In this document: piece after piece, positions 9,412 to 18,990 of the stretch
How the letters are laid out: each line of letters opens with the position of its first letter
How positions within the stretch are numbered: the first letter of the stretch is position 1
NCBI GenBank assembly: GCA_964631605.1
Contig: CAZVYG010000047.1
Location: forward strand, 1 to 40,324
DNA: 40,324 bases
DNA from: JARKQH01 sp964631605
GTDB taxonomy: Bacteria > Verrucomicrobiota > Verrucomicrobiia > Limisphaerales > UBA8199
Reading direction: 5' to 3'
The notes under the pieces: generated by a model
The model's input: only the letters and a program-made list of their open reading frames with translations
What the model was told of the DNA's origin: nothing
Databases searched by the model: none
Position numbers and translations under genes: made by a program

Positions 9412-12400
9412 TCATTCATCGCGCGCGGCCCGCGAGAGCTGCTCCGTGGCTCCTGGCCCTGCAACGGGTTGGGACGGCGCTGCCATCGGCGCCGCTGGCT
9501 TTCGCGCGAGAACGGTTCGGAGATACCTCCCCGTGTAACTCTCCTCGACGTTGGCCACGTCCTCCGGGCTTCCCTCGGCCACGATGCGACCCCCGCCTTC
9601 CCCCCCCTCCGGCCCGAGGTCAATGATCCAGTCAGCGGTCTTAATCACATCGAGGTTGTGCTCAATGACCAGAAGGGTATTACCGGTGGCGCGGAGTTTG
9701 AACAGGACTTCCAGCAGTTTGGCCACGTCGTGAAAGTGCAGGCCGGTGGTGGGCTCGTCGAGAATGTAAAGCGTCTGCCCGGTTGCCTTGCGGCTGAGTT
9801 CAGCCGCCAGTTTCACCCGCTGCGCCTCGCCGCCGCTGAGCGTCGTGCCCGACTGACCGAGGCGAATATAGCCCAGACCCACCTCCGCCAGCGTCAACAA
9901 CGGTTCATGGATTTTGGGCACCGCCCGAAAGAAGGTCACCGCCTCGTCCACGGTCATGTCGAGCACGTCGGCAATGTTCTTGCCCTTGTAGGCGATTTCG
10001 AGGGTCTCGCGGTTGTAACGCCGGCCGTTGCAGGCTTCGCAGGTCACGTACACCGGCGGCAGAAAATTCATCTCGATCTTGATCAGACCGTCGCCCTGGC
10101 ACTTTTCGCAACGGCCGCCTTTGACATTGAAACTGAACCGGCCGGATTCGTAAGCGCGGATGCGCGCTGCGGGGAGGCGGGCGAAAAGATCGCGAATCTG
10201 GTTGAACATGCCCGTGTAGGTGGCGGGGTTGCTGCGCGGCGTCCGCCCAATCGGCGATTGATCAATCACAATCACCTTGTCCAGGTTCTCGTAACCCTTG
10301 ATGGCCCGATGGGCTCCCGGCCGTTCCTTCGACCCATAAAAGCGGCGGAACAGCGCCCGGCGCAGGATGTCATCCACCAGTGTGCTCTTGCCCGACCCGC
10401 TCACCCCGGTGACGCAGGTGAGTGTGCCCAGCGGTATCCGCACGTCCACGTCCCGCAAATTGTTTTCCCGGGCGCCCAGGATTTCCAGCCAGCCGCGATC
10501 GGGCGAGGGCCTGACCCGCTGCCGCGGCACGGGGATGCTCAACTCCCCTTTGAGATACTTGCCGGTCAACGACTGGGGACTGGCCAGGATGTCCTCCAGG
10601 GTGCCGGCCGCCACCAGTTCGCCCCCCCGCACACCCGCCCCCGGCCCCAGGTCCAGGATGTAATCCGCGTGCCGGATGGTGTCCGCGTCGTGCTCGACCA
10701 CCAGCACCGTGTTGCCCAGGTCGCGCAGCTCCTGCAGCGTCCGCAACAGCCGGTCGTTGTCTCGCTGGTGGAGGCCAATGCTCGGCTCATCCAGAATGTA
10801 TAACACCCCCACCAAGCCCGCCCCGATCTGGGTGGCCAGCCGGATGCGCTGCGCCTCCCCCCCGCTTAACGTTCCGCTCTCGCGGTCCAGCGTCAAATAC
10901 CCGAGACCGACATTTTTCAGGAAGCCGAGCCGGGCCCGAATTTCCTTGATTAACTCATGCGCGATCCGCGCCTCGAAATCCGTCAGCTTGAGCCCGGCAA
11001 AGAACGCGTCCGCCCCCTCCACGGTCAGGGCGCAGACGTCCATGATTGAAAGCCCTGGGAGATCGGGGCTCAAGTCTCGCATTTTGCGCGGGTTCGGCGG
11101 CCCGTACCGTTGGCGGTCCTCGACGCTGCCCAACCGCACGGCCAGGACCTCCGGTTTGAGCCGCCGCCCCTGGCAGGCGTCGCAGAATTCCGGGCTCATA
11201 AACCCTTTGAGCCGGTTCCGCGTGAATTCGCTCTCGCTTTCCTGATAAAGGCGCTGCAGGTTGGGGATGACCCCTTCGAAGGGCCGTTTCACCTTGCTCA
11301 TCTTTCCCGCCCGCCAAAACGTGAATTCAATCTCCGTCTCGCCCGACCCGTGCAACAGCACCCGTTTGAAATCCTCCGGCAGCGACTCGTAGGGCTGCTC
11401 CAGGCTCTGGTGGTAGTGCGCGGCTACGCTCCGCAGCAGTGCCTTGTAATAAACCACCATCCGCTTGCCCCCCCGCCGCCACGGCACAATCGCTCCTTGT
11501 TCCAGGGACTTCTCCCGGTCGGGCACGATCAACCCCTCGTCGAACACCATCTTTTGCCCCAGACCGTGACACACGCCGCACGCCCCGGCCGGCGCATTGA
11601 ACGAGAAATGTTTCGGCGTCAGCGGTTCGTAGCTCTTCCCCGTGGCCGGGCTCAGGTTCCGGTTGGACAACCGCAGTTCCTGCCAGTTCGTGGCCTGCCC
11701 CAGTATCCGCCCCGTGGCGGCTGCCGGCTCCGGGGCCTGGTGCAACCCAACAATCACTCCTTTGCCCCACTTGAGTGCCGTCTCGACCGAATCGCTGAGC
11801 CGTACCCGGATTTTGTCGTCAATGACCAGCCGGTCCACCACTGCTTCGATCGTATGTTTGGACTTGGGGTCCAGCCGGACCGGAGGGGTGTTGCCCAGTT
11901 CGATCAACTGGCCGTCCACTCGCGCGCGAACGAATCCTTCCCGCGCCAGCCGGTCCAGCACGTCCCGAAACTCGCCTTTCTCCTCTCGCACCACCGGGGC
12001 CAGGAGCATCAGCCGCGTGCGCGCCGGCAATGCCAGCAGCCGGTCCACAATATCCGAGGTTGTCTGCCGCACAATGGGCACGCCCGTCTCCGGACAATGC
12101 GGCCGTCCCACATGCGCAAAGAGCAGCCGCAGGTAGTCGTAGATTTCCGTGGTCGTGGCGATGATGGACCGCGGGCTCGAGCCCGAGCTGCGCTGCTCGA
12201 TGGCGATGGCAGGGGACAAGCCTTCGATGAAATCCACGTCCGGCTTCTCCATCTGGTCGAGGAACTGGCGCGCGTAGGCCGACAGCGATTCCACGTATTT
12301 CCGCTGGCCCTCCGCATAGATCGTGTCAAACGCCAGCGACGACTTCCCCGACCCGCTCAGCCCGGTGATCACCACCAGCCGGTCGCGCGGTATGTTCAGC

Positions 12401-12459
12401 GTCAGGTTCTTGAGATTATGCTCCCGCGCTCCGCCAATTCTGATGAATTCTTTGCTCAC
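9412..12459 (-). CDS. uvrA: UvrABC system protein A (excinuclease ABC subunit A)
   Basis: Damage-recognition ATPase of nucleotide excision repair, cytoplasmic, acting with UvrB. 1,015 residues from a GTG at 12459 giving VSKEFIRIGGAREHNL, which is where the family normally begins; the frame stays open further upstream but runs over tgt. There are two ABC modules. The first has Walker A GLSGSGKS (33-40) and, later, an LSGGEAQR signature with YILDEPSIGLH. The second has GVSGSGKST, a second LSGGEAQR and YILDEPTTGLHF. The second zinc module is intact (RCEKC and CEAC pairs). The first is not: where E. coli has CPIC this protein has SPAT (270-273), although C294 and C297 remain. The 126 bp shared with divergent tgt (12460-12585) must hold both promoters, but I see no convincing pair of boxes or an SOS-like operator. 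Confidence 0.96.
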   Translation of the reverse strand: MSKEFIRIGGAREHNLKNLTLNIPRDRLVVITGLSGSGKSSLAFDTIYAEGQRKYVESLSAYARQFLDQMEKPDVDFIEGLSPAIAIEQRSSGSSPRSIIATTTEIYDYLRLLFAHVGRPHCPETGVPIVRQTTSDIVDRLLALPARTRLMLLAPVVREEKGEFRDVLDRLAREGFVRARVDGQLIELGNTPPVRLDPKSKHTIEAVVDRLVIDDKIRVRLSDSVETALKWGKGVIVGLHQAPEPAAATGRILGQATNWQELRLSNRNLSPATGKSYEPLTPKHFSFNAPAGACGVCHGLGQKMVFDEGLIVPDREKSLEQGAIVPWRRGGKRMVVYYKALLRSVAAHYHQSLEQPYESLPEDFKRVLLHGSGETEIEFTFWRAGKMSKVKRPFEGVIPNLQRLYQESESEFTRNRLKGFMSPEFCDACQGRRLKPEVLAVRLGSVEDRQRYGPPNPRKMRDLSPDLPGLSIMDVCALTVEGADAFFAGLKLTDFEARIAHELIKEIRARLGFLKNVGLGYLTLDRESGTLSGGEAQRIRLATQIGAGLVGVLYILDEPSIGLHQRDNDRLLRTLQELRDLGNTVLVVEHDADTIRHADYILDLGPGAGVRGGELVAAGTLEDILASPQSLTGKYLKGELSIPVPRQRVRPSPDRGWLEILGARENNLRDVDVRIPLGTLTCVTGVSGSGKSTLVDDILRRALFRRFYGSKERPGAHRAIKGYENLDKVIVIDQSPIGRTPRSNPATYTGMFNQIRDLFARLPAARIRAYESGRFSFNVKGGRCEKCQGDGLIKIEMNFLPPVYVTCEACNGRRYNRETLEIAYKGKNIADVLDMTVDEAVTFFRAVPKIHEPLLTLAEVGLGYIRLGQSGTTLSGGEAQRVKLAAELSRKATGQTLYILDEPTTGLHFHDVAKLLEVLFKLRATGNTLLVIEHNLDVIKTADWIIDLGPEGGEGGGRIVAEGSPEDVANVEESYTGRYLRTVLARKPAAPMAAPSQPVAGPGATEQLSRAARDE

Positions 12460-12585
12460 CGCTGCGAATTTCCCAAATACACAATCTTTGATTCTAGCCC
12501 AGGACTCGCCGGAAGAAAAGTCCCGGAGCAGGGCCGTCCGCATTAAGTATTTCACTGCCTGCGCCCAGCGGGTAAGCTGCGGCCC

Positions 12586-13728
12586 ATGTTCGAATTGCTG
12601 AAAAAGGACCCGGAAACGCGGGCCCGGCTGGGGCGGCTGCGGACAGCGCACGGGGCGGTGGACACGCCGGTGTTCATGTCGGTCGGCACGCAGGGTAGCG
12701 TCAAGGCGATTGACCCGCGCGAGCTCCGCGAAATGGGCGCCCAGATTATTCTCGGCAACACCTATCACCTCAGCATCCGGCCGGGCATGGAGATCATCCG
12801 CGCCGCGGGCGGCCTCCATCAGTTCATTAACTGGCGGGGACCGATTCTGACCGACAGCGGAGGGTTCCAGGTCTTCAGCCTGGCCACCATCCGGAAAATC
12901 CAGGCCCATGGCGTCGAGTTCCGGTCGCACCTCGACGGTTCGCTCTTGTTCCTGGGGCCGAAGGAGGCGATGGCCATCCAGCGGGAGCTGGGCTCGGACA
13001 TCGCCATGGTCTTTGACGATTGCCCGCCGCACACAGCGACGCCGCGCGAACTTCGCGCGGCGGTGGACCGCACGGTGCGTTGGGCGCGCGAATGCCGCGA
13101 GCAACCGCGCGCCGGGGGCCAATTGGTCTTTGGCATCGTCCAGGGCGGCGCGCATGAGGCGCTGCGCGAGGAATGCGCCCGCGCGCTGACCGCGCTTCAA
13201 TTCGACGGCTATGCCATCGGCGGCGTGAGTGTCGGCGAGCCGGAGCCGGAAATGTTCCGGGCAATCGAAATGACCGAGCCGTTTCTGCCCGAAAACCAGC
13301 CCCGCTATGCCATGGGGCTGGGAACACCCGCCCAACTGGTGGAACTGGTCGCCCGCGGCGTGGACATGTTCGACTGTGTGCTGCCCACCCGGGTGGCCCG
13401 CAACGGAACCGCCTTCACCCGCAAAGGCAGCGTCAGCATCAAAGGCGGCGCTTACAAAGCCGATTTCCGGCCCATCGAGGAAGATTGCGACTGTTTTGCC
13501 TGCCGGCACTTCACCCGCGCCTATCTCCGCCATTTACTCAACGTCGGCGAAATCCTCGGGCTCCGGATGCTCAGTGTGCACAATACCCGCATGTTCCTGC
13601 GGGTGATGGAGGAAGTCAGGGCGGCGATTGCCAACGGCTCCTTTGCGGAATACCGGCGCGAATTCGCGGCCCATTACGTCCCCACCCGCAAAGTCCTCCT
13701 GGCCCGCGCCGCGGCCGCCGACCGCTGA
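12586..13728 (+). CDS. tgt: Queuine tRNA-ribosyltransferase
   Basis: Exchanges the guanine at tRNA position 34 (GUN anticodons) for the queuosine precursor; cytoplasmic. 380 residues, the usual length for bacterial Tgt. Visible signatures are LTDSGGFQVFSL with the catalytic D90, GIVQGG at 183-188, and GVDMFDCVLPTR at 258-269. The aspartate of FDC (D263) lines up with the E. coli nucleophile D264. The zinc ligands are C301, C303, C306 and H332 (SVHN). The start is the ATG that gives MFELLKKDPETRARLG, matching the family N-terminus; no strong ribosome binding site precedes it. The gene is divergent from uvrA, and the next gene on the right is convergent and separated by a strong hairpin. No other queuosine gene is in the window. 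Confidence 0.96.
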   Translation: MFELLKKDPETRARLGRLRTAHGAVDTPVFMSVGTQGSVKAIDPRELREMGAQIILGNTYHLSIRPGMEIIRAAGGLHQFINWRGPILTDSGGFQVFSLATIRKIQAHGVEFRSHLDGSLLFLGPKEAMAIQRELGSDIAMVFDDCPPHTATPRELRAAVDRTVRWARECREQPRAGGQLVFGIVQGGAHEALREECARALTALQFDGYAIGGVSVGEPEPEMFRAIEMTEPFLPENQPRYAMGLGTPAQLVELVARGVDMFDCVLPTRVARNGTAFTRKGSVSIKGGAYKADFRPIEEDCDCFACRHFTRAYLRHLLNVGEILGLRMLSVHNTRMFLRVMEEVRAAIANGSFAEYRREFAAHYVPTRKVLLARAAAADR

Positions 13729-13740
13729 CTCGCGCGCACC

Positions 13741-13774
13741 AAAAAAAGCGGCCGGGAAACCATTCCCGGCCGCT
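13741..13774 (-). terminator. Rho-independent terminator between tgt and the LamG gene
   Basis: A perfect 12-bp inverted repeat, AGCGGCCGGGAA (13747-13758) and TTCCCGGCCGCT (13763-13774), with a 4-base loop. The A-run at 13741-13747 becomes a U-tract after the hairpin on the minus strand, so it fits the end of the convergent LamG gene, whose stop is 20 bp away. The same stem may also help end tgt on the plus strand, but it lacks a T-run on that side. Confidence 0.85.
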
Positions 13775-13793
13775 GCGTAATACCAGCCCGGCT

Positions 13794-16700
13794 TTAAGGC
13801 ACGGCGCGGAAGAACAGGCTCGGCTGCGTCGGCAGGAACGGATAAGGCGAAACGGCGCCCGGAACCGGCGTCCAGGTCGCATCCGATCCGAGCGTCGGCG
13901 AGCTTTGGAGAATGCCGAACGGCCAGACCACACTGTGGCCAATGCCCGTGTCGTCGAAGTTGAAGCGCAGCTTCAGAGCGCTGGTGTCAACCAGGGCGTC
14001 GCTGGCGTAAATCTGGCCAATTTCCGTTCCCGTCAGAACGCGGTTATAGATGCGGAAATCGTCCAGTTCGCCGTCGTACCGCTTCCAGTAACCGTCGTGG
14101 CTGCGACCCAGCTCGATTTGCTGCGAGGCGGGCCAGGACCACGCCGCGGTGTTGGGGTTTTGCGAGGAGAGGAAACCATCAATATAGATTTCCACCAGGC
14201 CACCCGCCGCCTGATCGTAAGTAACGGCAACATGATGCCACCGGAGGTCAGGCAAATAACCGGTGGCCGAACTGTTCACGCCGCCGGCGCATTGCACGAA
14301 GATCTGTCCCGCATCATTCAGGACGATCACCGTCCCGGCGCCCGTGCGCCGGTCGAAGATGATGGCCCCTTCGCTGCCCGGTCCGGGGATCGGGGCATTG
14401 GCCCGCATCCAGAACGTGATCGTGCCGGTGGGCGAATTGAAGTCCGGATCCGCCGGAACGGTGATCTGGCTGGGGTTGGCGGTGGCGAACACCTGCACGC
14501 CAGCGCGCGTTACGTTGAGGTCATCCGTGCTCGAGGCCAGCCAGGTGGACCTGCTGTTGAACCCATGGTGCGGCGTTCCCATCGGTTTGGTATCTTCGAT
14601 GACACCGCCGGGAACCAGCGACAGCTCCAGCTTCGCGCCCGTGCCCGCCATGAACAGCGTGTTGATCTCACTCTGGGTCAGCGCGCGATTATAAACCGCG
14701 AACTCGTCCTCTTGCCCCAGGTAGTTGCGGTCCACGCGGTCCGGCTGGTTGCCGGAGAAGCCCAGCGGCGAGTAAACCGACAGCGCCGCGTGATTCACGG
14801 TGTTCACCGAAGACTTCAAGGTGGTGCCGTCCGACATGTAGAAGGTCGCCTTGGTGGGCTCGACCACCATCGCAACGAACGTCCAAACACCTTCGGGAAC
14901 CACCAGGCCCGAACTCCAACCCCACTGGCCACCCTTCCAGTGGTAACGCAATTCGCCCGTAGGCCGCCCCGAACTATTCTCGATGTGCATGCCCCCGTCG
15001 CCCAGCCAGCACGGCCAGCCGATGTCGCTCGAGGAGGGAATGGCCTCGCGCTTCAACCAGCCCGCGACCGTGATGGTGTTGACATTCAACGCGGGGCAGG
15101 CCGGGGCGCCGATGTGGCCGTAACTGGTGCCCGTGGTCAGACCCACATTGGTGGACTCGAGACCCGGTTCTCCCGGAGGACGCGGACCCACGGTTCCCGG
15201 CTGAGGACTAAAACCATAGGCCCCGTTCCACTCGGCGCCGAGTGTGCCGCTGTTGACGACCACCGGAGCGGTTGGGCCGGCGGCATCATCGAACCGCCAA
15301 TAACCCACCGGCGAATTGGCCAGCACCAGGCTCTCATACGATACGGTCCTGGCGGCATTGGTCGCGTTTTCATAATGCGCGAGAATATCCGCCGCGCTCA
15401 AGGCGGTGTTATAAATCGCCACTTCGTCAATGTGGCCCTTGAAGAGCAGCATGTTGGCCCCGGATTCGACGTCATTCCGGCCCGAGCCGATTCTCATCAG
15501 GAGCGACGTGTTGGGCGTAAACCCGGGAGCAGCCAGGCTGCCCTGTTCCACACCGTTCACATAGAAACGTTGCGTGCCGGTGGTGGCGTCATACACGCCG
15601 ACCAGATGCGTCCACACCCCCGGGACCACATCCACCGTCGAATTGATGTTCCGGCCCGTCGCGCCCGAGTAGGTTCGGAACTGCCACTTGGTGTTGGCGT
15701 TATGCGCGAAGAAGAGAAAACCGTCAGCCGCGCTGGCGCCACGATTGTACAGCGGGGATCGGGCCGAAGTCGAGGTGTCAGCCGGCTTGACCCACAGTTC
15801 CGCAGTAAACGTCGCCGGATTCAAGGCCTCGTTGTAGGGCACATCAACCATCTTGCCGTCGTTGCCGGTCCGCGCCGAGTTGAACTCGGCAGACTTGTTA
15901 TTGGCGTCGCCGACAAGGGCGCCAGGCTGCTGGAACGTCACATAACGCCGGGCCACCCCGTTGCCCGCAGCGCCCAGGCTGCCGCTGTTGGCCGCCGTAC
16001 CCGTGTTGTCTGCCGGGGCGACGGTTTCGCTGGCCCGGAACCAGACCAGCGGCTTGGTGGCCGCCACGGCGGCTTCGTAATCGCTGCCGGGCACCTTCAC
16101 GGTCAACGTGGCCGAGGCGTTGGCATTGCCCACCGGGTTGCTAACGGTCACCGTATAGGTGTCCTGATCCGCCGTGGTGATGCTGGGCAGCGTGAGGGTG
16201 GCGGTGGTCGCGCCCGCAAGGGTCTCGGTGCCCTTCTTCCATTGATATGACAACTGGCCGCCCGTCGCTTCAACGGTGAAGGTGGCCGGGTAGCCCTGAT
16301 AGAAGGTCTGCGAGACGGGGGCCTTGGTAATGATGGGCTGGACCACGTCAACGATGGTGACAGCCGCCACCGCGCTGGTCACCGCGCCGTAAGCGTTGGT
16401 TACGACCACGTCGTAATTGCCGGTGTCCGCGGTCGTGGCGCTCTTGACGTAGCTGGCATCGGTGGCTCCAGTGATTTCGATTCCACCTTTGCGCCACTGG
16501 AACGCCAGGGGCGGGGTGCCCGAAGCTGTCGCGCTCAAGCTGAACGTTTGTCCGGCAAAGACGGTGCCGGGCGGCGTCTGCGGATTGACTTCGATGAGCG
16601 GGGCATTGTTCCCGGGCGTGTAATCCAGAATGAGGCCCGCCAAACACGAGCGGCTGGTGCCCGATCGTGGCAGGCCGCGGATTACCACCGAGTCGTTTCC

Positions 16701-17288
16701 GTTCAAGGTCACGAACGGCGCGCTGGCGGTGCTGAGGCCCGCCAACCCGGCGGCAAAAGTCGGCGTGAAGTTGTTGAGATACTGGACCGTGTTGGTCTCG
16801 GTCTTCGAATAAATATTCACATCCTGGAACGCCTCGCCATTGTCGGTCGAGGCAATCGTCGTGATGGTGAAACTCGAGGCGAACGCTCTCAATCCGCTGA
16901 GGGTGACCGTGTACCCGTAGTCGGTATCATCGAGGTACCCGTAAATCACCTGGTCGTCGCCCAACGTTGGAATGGCGGCATACAGGCTGTAAGTGTTCTT
17001 GGCTGACCAGGCCACAACGAGGTCCCCCCCGCCGGGCAGCGCGAACGTCGCGTTGGTCGAGAAGGCCGTAAACCCGGAATTCTCGACGGACGGCGCGTTG
17101 AACCAACTGGCCAGCGGGATGCCAAAGGCCGAGGTATCGGTCATTGGGGCGTAAGGGGTGCCATACCAGTTGTCCTGGAAGTTGATGCCGATTTGGGCGG
17201 CCTGGCTGGCCCCGAGCATCAGGGCGGCTGCCGGCACCGCCAAGGCGGCTTGCTTCAGGCAATGTTTGCTGAGGAGTTTTCTTTTCAT
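13794..17288 (-). CDS. Secreted Ig-like / LamG-domain protein
   Basis: 1,164 residues from the ATG at 17288, chosen because MKRKLLSKHCLKQAALAV begins a normal signal peptide (cleavage near GASQA/AQIG); an upstream in-frame start would put 36 odd residues before it. After the signal comes a domain of about 200 residues that I do not recognise (IGINFQDNWYG...). Next are two Ig-like domains of the type common in this phylum (PLAFQWRKGG...Y.VVVTNAYG; LSYQWKKGTE...YTVTVSNPVG). Three concanavalin-A/LamG-like folds follow, two of them marked by HIDEVAIYNTALS and LDDFRIYNRVL, the third by DEFAVYNRALT. It ends in FFRAVP, a tail often seen in such verrucomicrobial proteins. A role in binding extracellular polymer or in cell-surface attachment is inference. 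No catalytic motif is visible. A strong terminator follows. Confidence 0.88.
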   Translation of the reverse strand: MKRKLLSKHCLKQAALAVPAAALMLGASQAAQIGINFQDNWYGTPYAPMTDTSAFGIPLASWFNAPSVENSGFTAFSTNATFALPGGGDLVVAWSAKNTYSLYAAIPTLGDDQVIYGYLDDTDYGYTVTLSGLRAFASSFTITTIASTDNGEAFQDVNIYSKTETNTVQYLNNFTPTFAAGLAGLSTASAPFVTLNGNDSVVIRGLPRSGTSRSCLAGLILDYTPGNNAPLIEVNPQTPPGTVFAGQTFSLSATASGTPPLAFQWRKGGIEITGATDASYVKSATTADTGNYDVVVTNAYGAVTSAVAAVTIVDVVQPIITKAPVSQTFYQGYPATFTVEATGGQLSYQWKKGTETLAGATTATLTLPSITTADQDTYTVTVSNPVGNANASATLTVKVPGSDYEAAVAATKPLVWFRASETVAPADNTGTAANSGSLGAAGNGVARRYVTFQQPGALVGDANNKSAEFNSARTGNDGKMVDVPYNEALNPATFTAELWVKPADTSTSARSPLYNRGASAADGFLFFAHNANTKWQFRTYSGATGRNINSTVDVVPGVWTHLVGVYDATTGTQRFYVNGVEQGSLAAPGFTPNTSLLMRIGSGRNDVESGANMLLFKGHIDEVAIYNTALSAADILAHYENATNAARTVSYESLVLANSPVGYWRFDDAAGPTAPVVVNSGTLGAEWNGAYGFSPQPGTVGPRPPGEPGLESTNVGLTTGTSYGHIGAPACPALNVNTITVAGWLKREAIPSSSDIGWPCWLGDGGMHIENSSGRPTGELRYHWKGGQWGWSSGLVVPEGVWTFVAMVVEPTKATFYMSDGTTLKSSVNTVNHAALSVYSPLGFSGNQPDRVDRNYLGQEDEFAVYNRALTQSEINTLFMAGTGAKLELSLVPGGVIEDTKPMGTPHHGFNSRSTWLASSTDDLNVTRAGVQVFATANPSQITVPADPDFNSPTGTITFWMRANAPIPGPGSEGAIIFDRRTGAGTVIVLNDAGQIFVQCAGGVNSSATGYLPDLRWHHVAVTYDQAAGGLVEIYIDGFLSSQNPNTAAWSWPASQQIELGRSHDGYWKRYDGELDDFRIYNRVLTGTEIGQIYASDALVDTSALKLRFNFDDTGIGHSVVWPFGILQSSPTLGSDATWTPVPGAVSPYPFLPTQPSLFFRAVP

Positions 17289-17624
17289 AGGTGCTTTTTG
17301 GTTTCTACAGGGGTGAACTGAAAGACTGATTGACTTGCGGGTTTTCGCGGCGCGGCTCCGGTTCTCCGCCGCGCTGAGACACGGTTGACGCCGCACGGCT
17401 TGGAACGTCAGCGAGCAAGGGCCGCGTTCCGCTTTTTACTCTTGCACTGGTCATGTACACTGGGCTAACAGGCATCTACTATCGCCACGCCGCCTCATTT
17501 CGCGCAATACCACAAAAGGGGGAGCCGGGAGAAGACCTTCCTTTTCTCTCACCCAAAAGGGGGATATACTTGTTTGCGGGTTATTGTTATACGGTGAGTC
17601 ATCGGCAAACCATTTACCAGTGTT
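17289..17624. other. Intergenic region between divergent LamG and prepilin-like genes
   Basis: These 336 bp hold no gene I can support. A GC-rich stem GCGCGGC/GCCGCGC (17350-17356 with 17368-17374, 11-base loop) would lie in the 5' leader of the LamG mRNA. The right half is more AT-rich than its surroundings. It contains a possible -10 TATACT (17565-17570) with a weak -35 TTTTCT (17542-17547) at 17 bp for the plus-strand gene. The decamer AAAAGGGGGA occurs twice, at about 17515 and 17555. Promoter calls here are tentative. Confidence 0.3.
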
Positions 17625-18431
17625 ATGACAAGTAAGAAACAGGGCCCGTTAAACCGGCTCGGCGCATCCCGTGCGTTAACCTCAATTCCATCGCGTTCCA
17701 AGGGATTCACCTTGATTGAACTGCTGGTGGTCATCGCCATCATCGCCATTTTGGCGGCGATGCTGCTGCCCGCCCTATCCCGGGCGAAGGAAAAGGCCCA
17801 ACGGACCCAGTGTGTCAACAACAACCGCCAACTGGGCCTGGCCACTCACATGTATGCCAACGACTTTCGGGACAAGATGGCGTTCCCCAACTGGAACCCG
17901 CCCTGGCAGGCCGGCTGGCTTTATGATCCCAAAGGCCAGACCCAACCGCCCGACCTCGCGGCCGCGCCCTACAACATGTATCCCATCCGGGCTTACGAGG
18001 ACGGTCTCCTCTGGCCGTACATCAAGAACATGGCGGTCTATCGCTGCCCGCTGGACAGCACCAACACCACCTATTTCAAGCAGCGCAAGAACAAACTTTC
18101 CACCTACGTCCAGAACGGCGCCATTTGCGGATACGGCGGCCTTGCTCCCCGGACTTATGCCATCGCCGATTTCCGCCAGGATGCCTTCATGATGTGGGAA
18201 CCGGAGGAGGCGACCAGCCCCTTCGGCGCCCAGGTGTATAACGATGCCTCGAGCTATCCCGATCCCACCGTGGACGGCGGCTTGGGCAAGCGTCACGGAA
18301 AAAACGGCGGCGTCGTGCTGGGTTTCAGCGGCCAGGTGCAGTTCATCAAATACCAGGAATGGTTGAACGAGGCCAAGCTGCCGATCAAAAACCGCCTCTA
18401 CTGCAACCCGGGCTCATCCAACGGCCGCTGA
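17625..18431 (+). CDS. Prepilin-like protein with type IV pilin N-terminal methylation motif
   Basis: 268 residues. A basic leader of 27 residues ends KG/FTLIELLVV, the prepilin peptidase site (cleavage between G27 and F28, E5 of the mature chain present). A hydrophobic helix of about 20 residues follows (IAIIAILAAMLLPAL). The rest resembles the large verrucomicrobial/planctomycetal family of pseudopilin-like proteins: CVNNNRQLGLATHMYANDF after the helix, YRCPLD in the middle, and a C-terminal region with KRHGKNGGVVLGFSGQVQF. No pilus or type II secretion machinery is adjacent, so the export partner must be encoded elsewhere. The following lipoprotein gene starts 25 bp after the stop and may be co-transcribed. 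Function unknown. Confidence 0.88.
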   Translation: MTSKKQGPLNRLGASRALTSIPSRSKGFTLIELLVVIAIIAILAAMLLPALSRAKEKAQRTQCVNNNRQLGLATHMYANDFRDKMAFPNWNPPWQAGWLYDPKGQTQPPDLAAAPYNMYPIRAYEDGLLWPYIKNMAVYRCPLDSTNTTYFKQRKNKLSTYVQNGAICGYGGLAPRTYAIADFRQDAFMMWEPEEATSPFGAQVYNDASSYPDPTVDGGLGKRHGKNGGVVLGFSGQVQFIKYQEWLNEAKLPIKNRLYCNPGSSNGR

Positions 18432-18456
18432 GGGCGCCGCCGCACTCCTTGTTCTC

Positions 18457-18822
18457 ATGAGCACACGCTTTTTCGCCTTGGGCTTGATGGTTTCGTCCCT
18501 GCTGCTTTTCACCGGCTGCGGCGGGGACACCGTCAAGGTTACCGGCGCCAATCTTGAGGCTTTCAAGAGTGCTCCGCCGGAGATTAAACAAAAATGGGAG
18601 AAGGCTTTGGAGGATGATAAAGCCAACCATTACGCGGCCGCCGGCAAGGCGTATTTCGAGTTGCTCCGTGCGCCGAACCTGACGGCGGAACAACTCCAGG
18701 CCGTGCAAAACGCCGCCGCGGCCCTGAACCAAAAGATGTACGACGCGGCGGACAAAGGCGATGCCGCCGCGCAGAAGGCGATTGACGAGTTGCGGAGCGG
18801 GGCTCCCGCCCGGCCCCGCTGA
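18457..18822 (+). CDS. Small predicted lipoprotein, function unknown
   Basis: 121 residues. A signal peptide ends in LLLFTGC with the lipidated cysteine at position 21, followed by GGDTV; the residue pattern fits the lipoprotein signal peptidase site. The mature part is about 100 residues, mostly helical in appearance, charged and alanine-rich (KQKWEKALEDDKANHYAAAGKAY, here shortened in reading to EKALEDDKANHY). The segment resembles a pair of TPR-like helices but I cannot name the family. It starts 25 bp after the prepilin-like gene, on the same strand. Membrane anchoring is a prediction from the lipobox; nothing in the sequence tells its partner. Confidence 0.75.
   Translation: MSTRFFALGLMVSSLLLFTGCGGDTVKVTGANLEAFKSAPPEIKQKWEKALEDDKANHYAAAGKAYFELLRAPNLTAEQLQAVQNAAAALNQKMYDAADKGDAAAQKAIDELRSGAPARPR
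18796..18820 (+). terminator. GC-rich hairpin at the end of the lipoprotein gene
   Basis: AGCGGGGC (18796-18803) and GCCCCGCT (18813-18820) form a perfect 8-bp stem with a 9-base loop, ending on the first base of the TGA stop. No T-run follows, so it is at best a partial intrinsic terminator or an mRNA 3' stabiliser. It also encodes the last residues of the protein, so the symmetry could be accidental. Confidence 0.3.
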
Positions 18823-18990
18823 CAAATCCTCCCCGGTTCGCGGATCGAAAGCGCCCCGCGCCCCTCAACCTCGGGAGACCCACGGTGTGACCCATTCGAG
18901 GCCGCCCGGCCTGGCAGAGCGCCAGACCGCCGCGGCCATTGTGTTTTGCAGTGTGGACGCCGGAACGGTTCCCGTGCTAGCTTTTGGCGC

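Noticed and set aside
9469..12546. Plus-strand frames of 444 and 478 codons opposite uvrA
   Set aside because: Antisense shadows of a clearly conserved gene; translations have no recognisable motif.
12460..13533. N-terminal extension of UvrA by 358 codons
   Set aside because: The extension lies wholly or mostly opposite tgt, and UvrA proteins begin at the FIRIGGAREHNL segment.
13173..16250. Open frame of about 1,025 codons on the plus strand
   Set aside because: It starts inside tgt in another frame and then runs antisense through the LamG gene. The translation is Arg/Gly-rich, lacks any domain, and the opposite strand has a signal peptide, Ig and LamG folds and a terminator.
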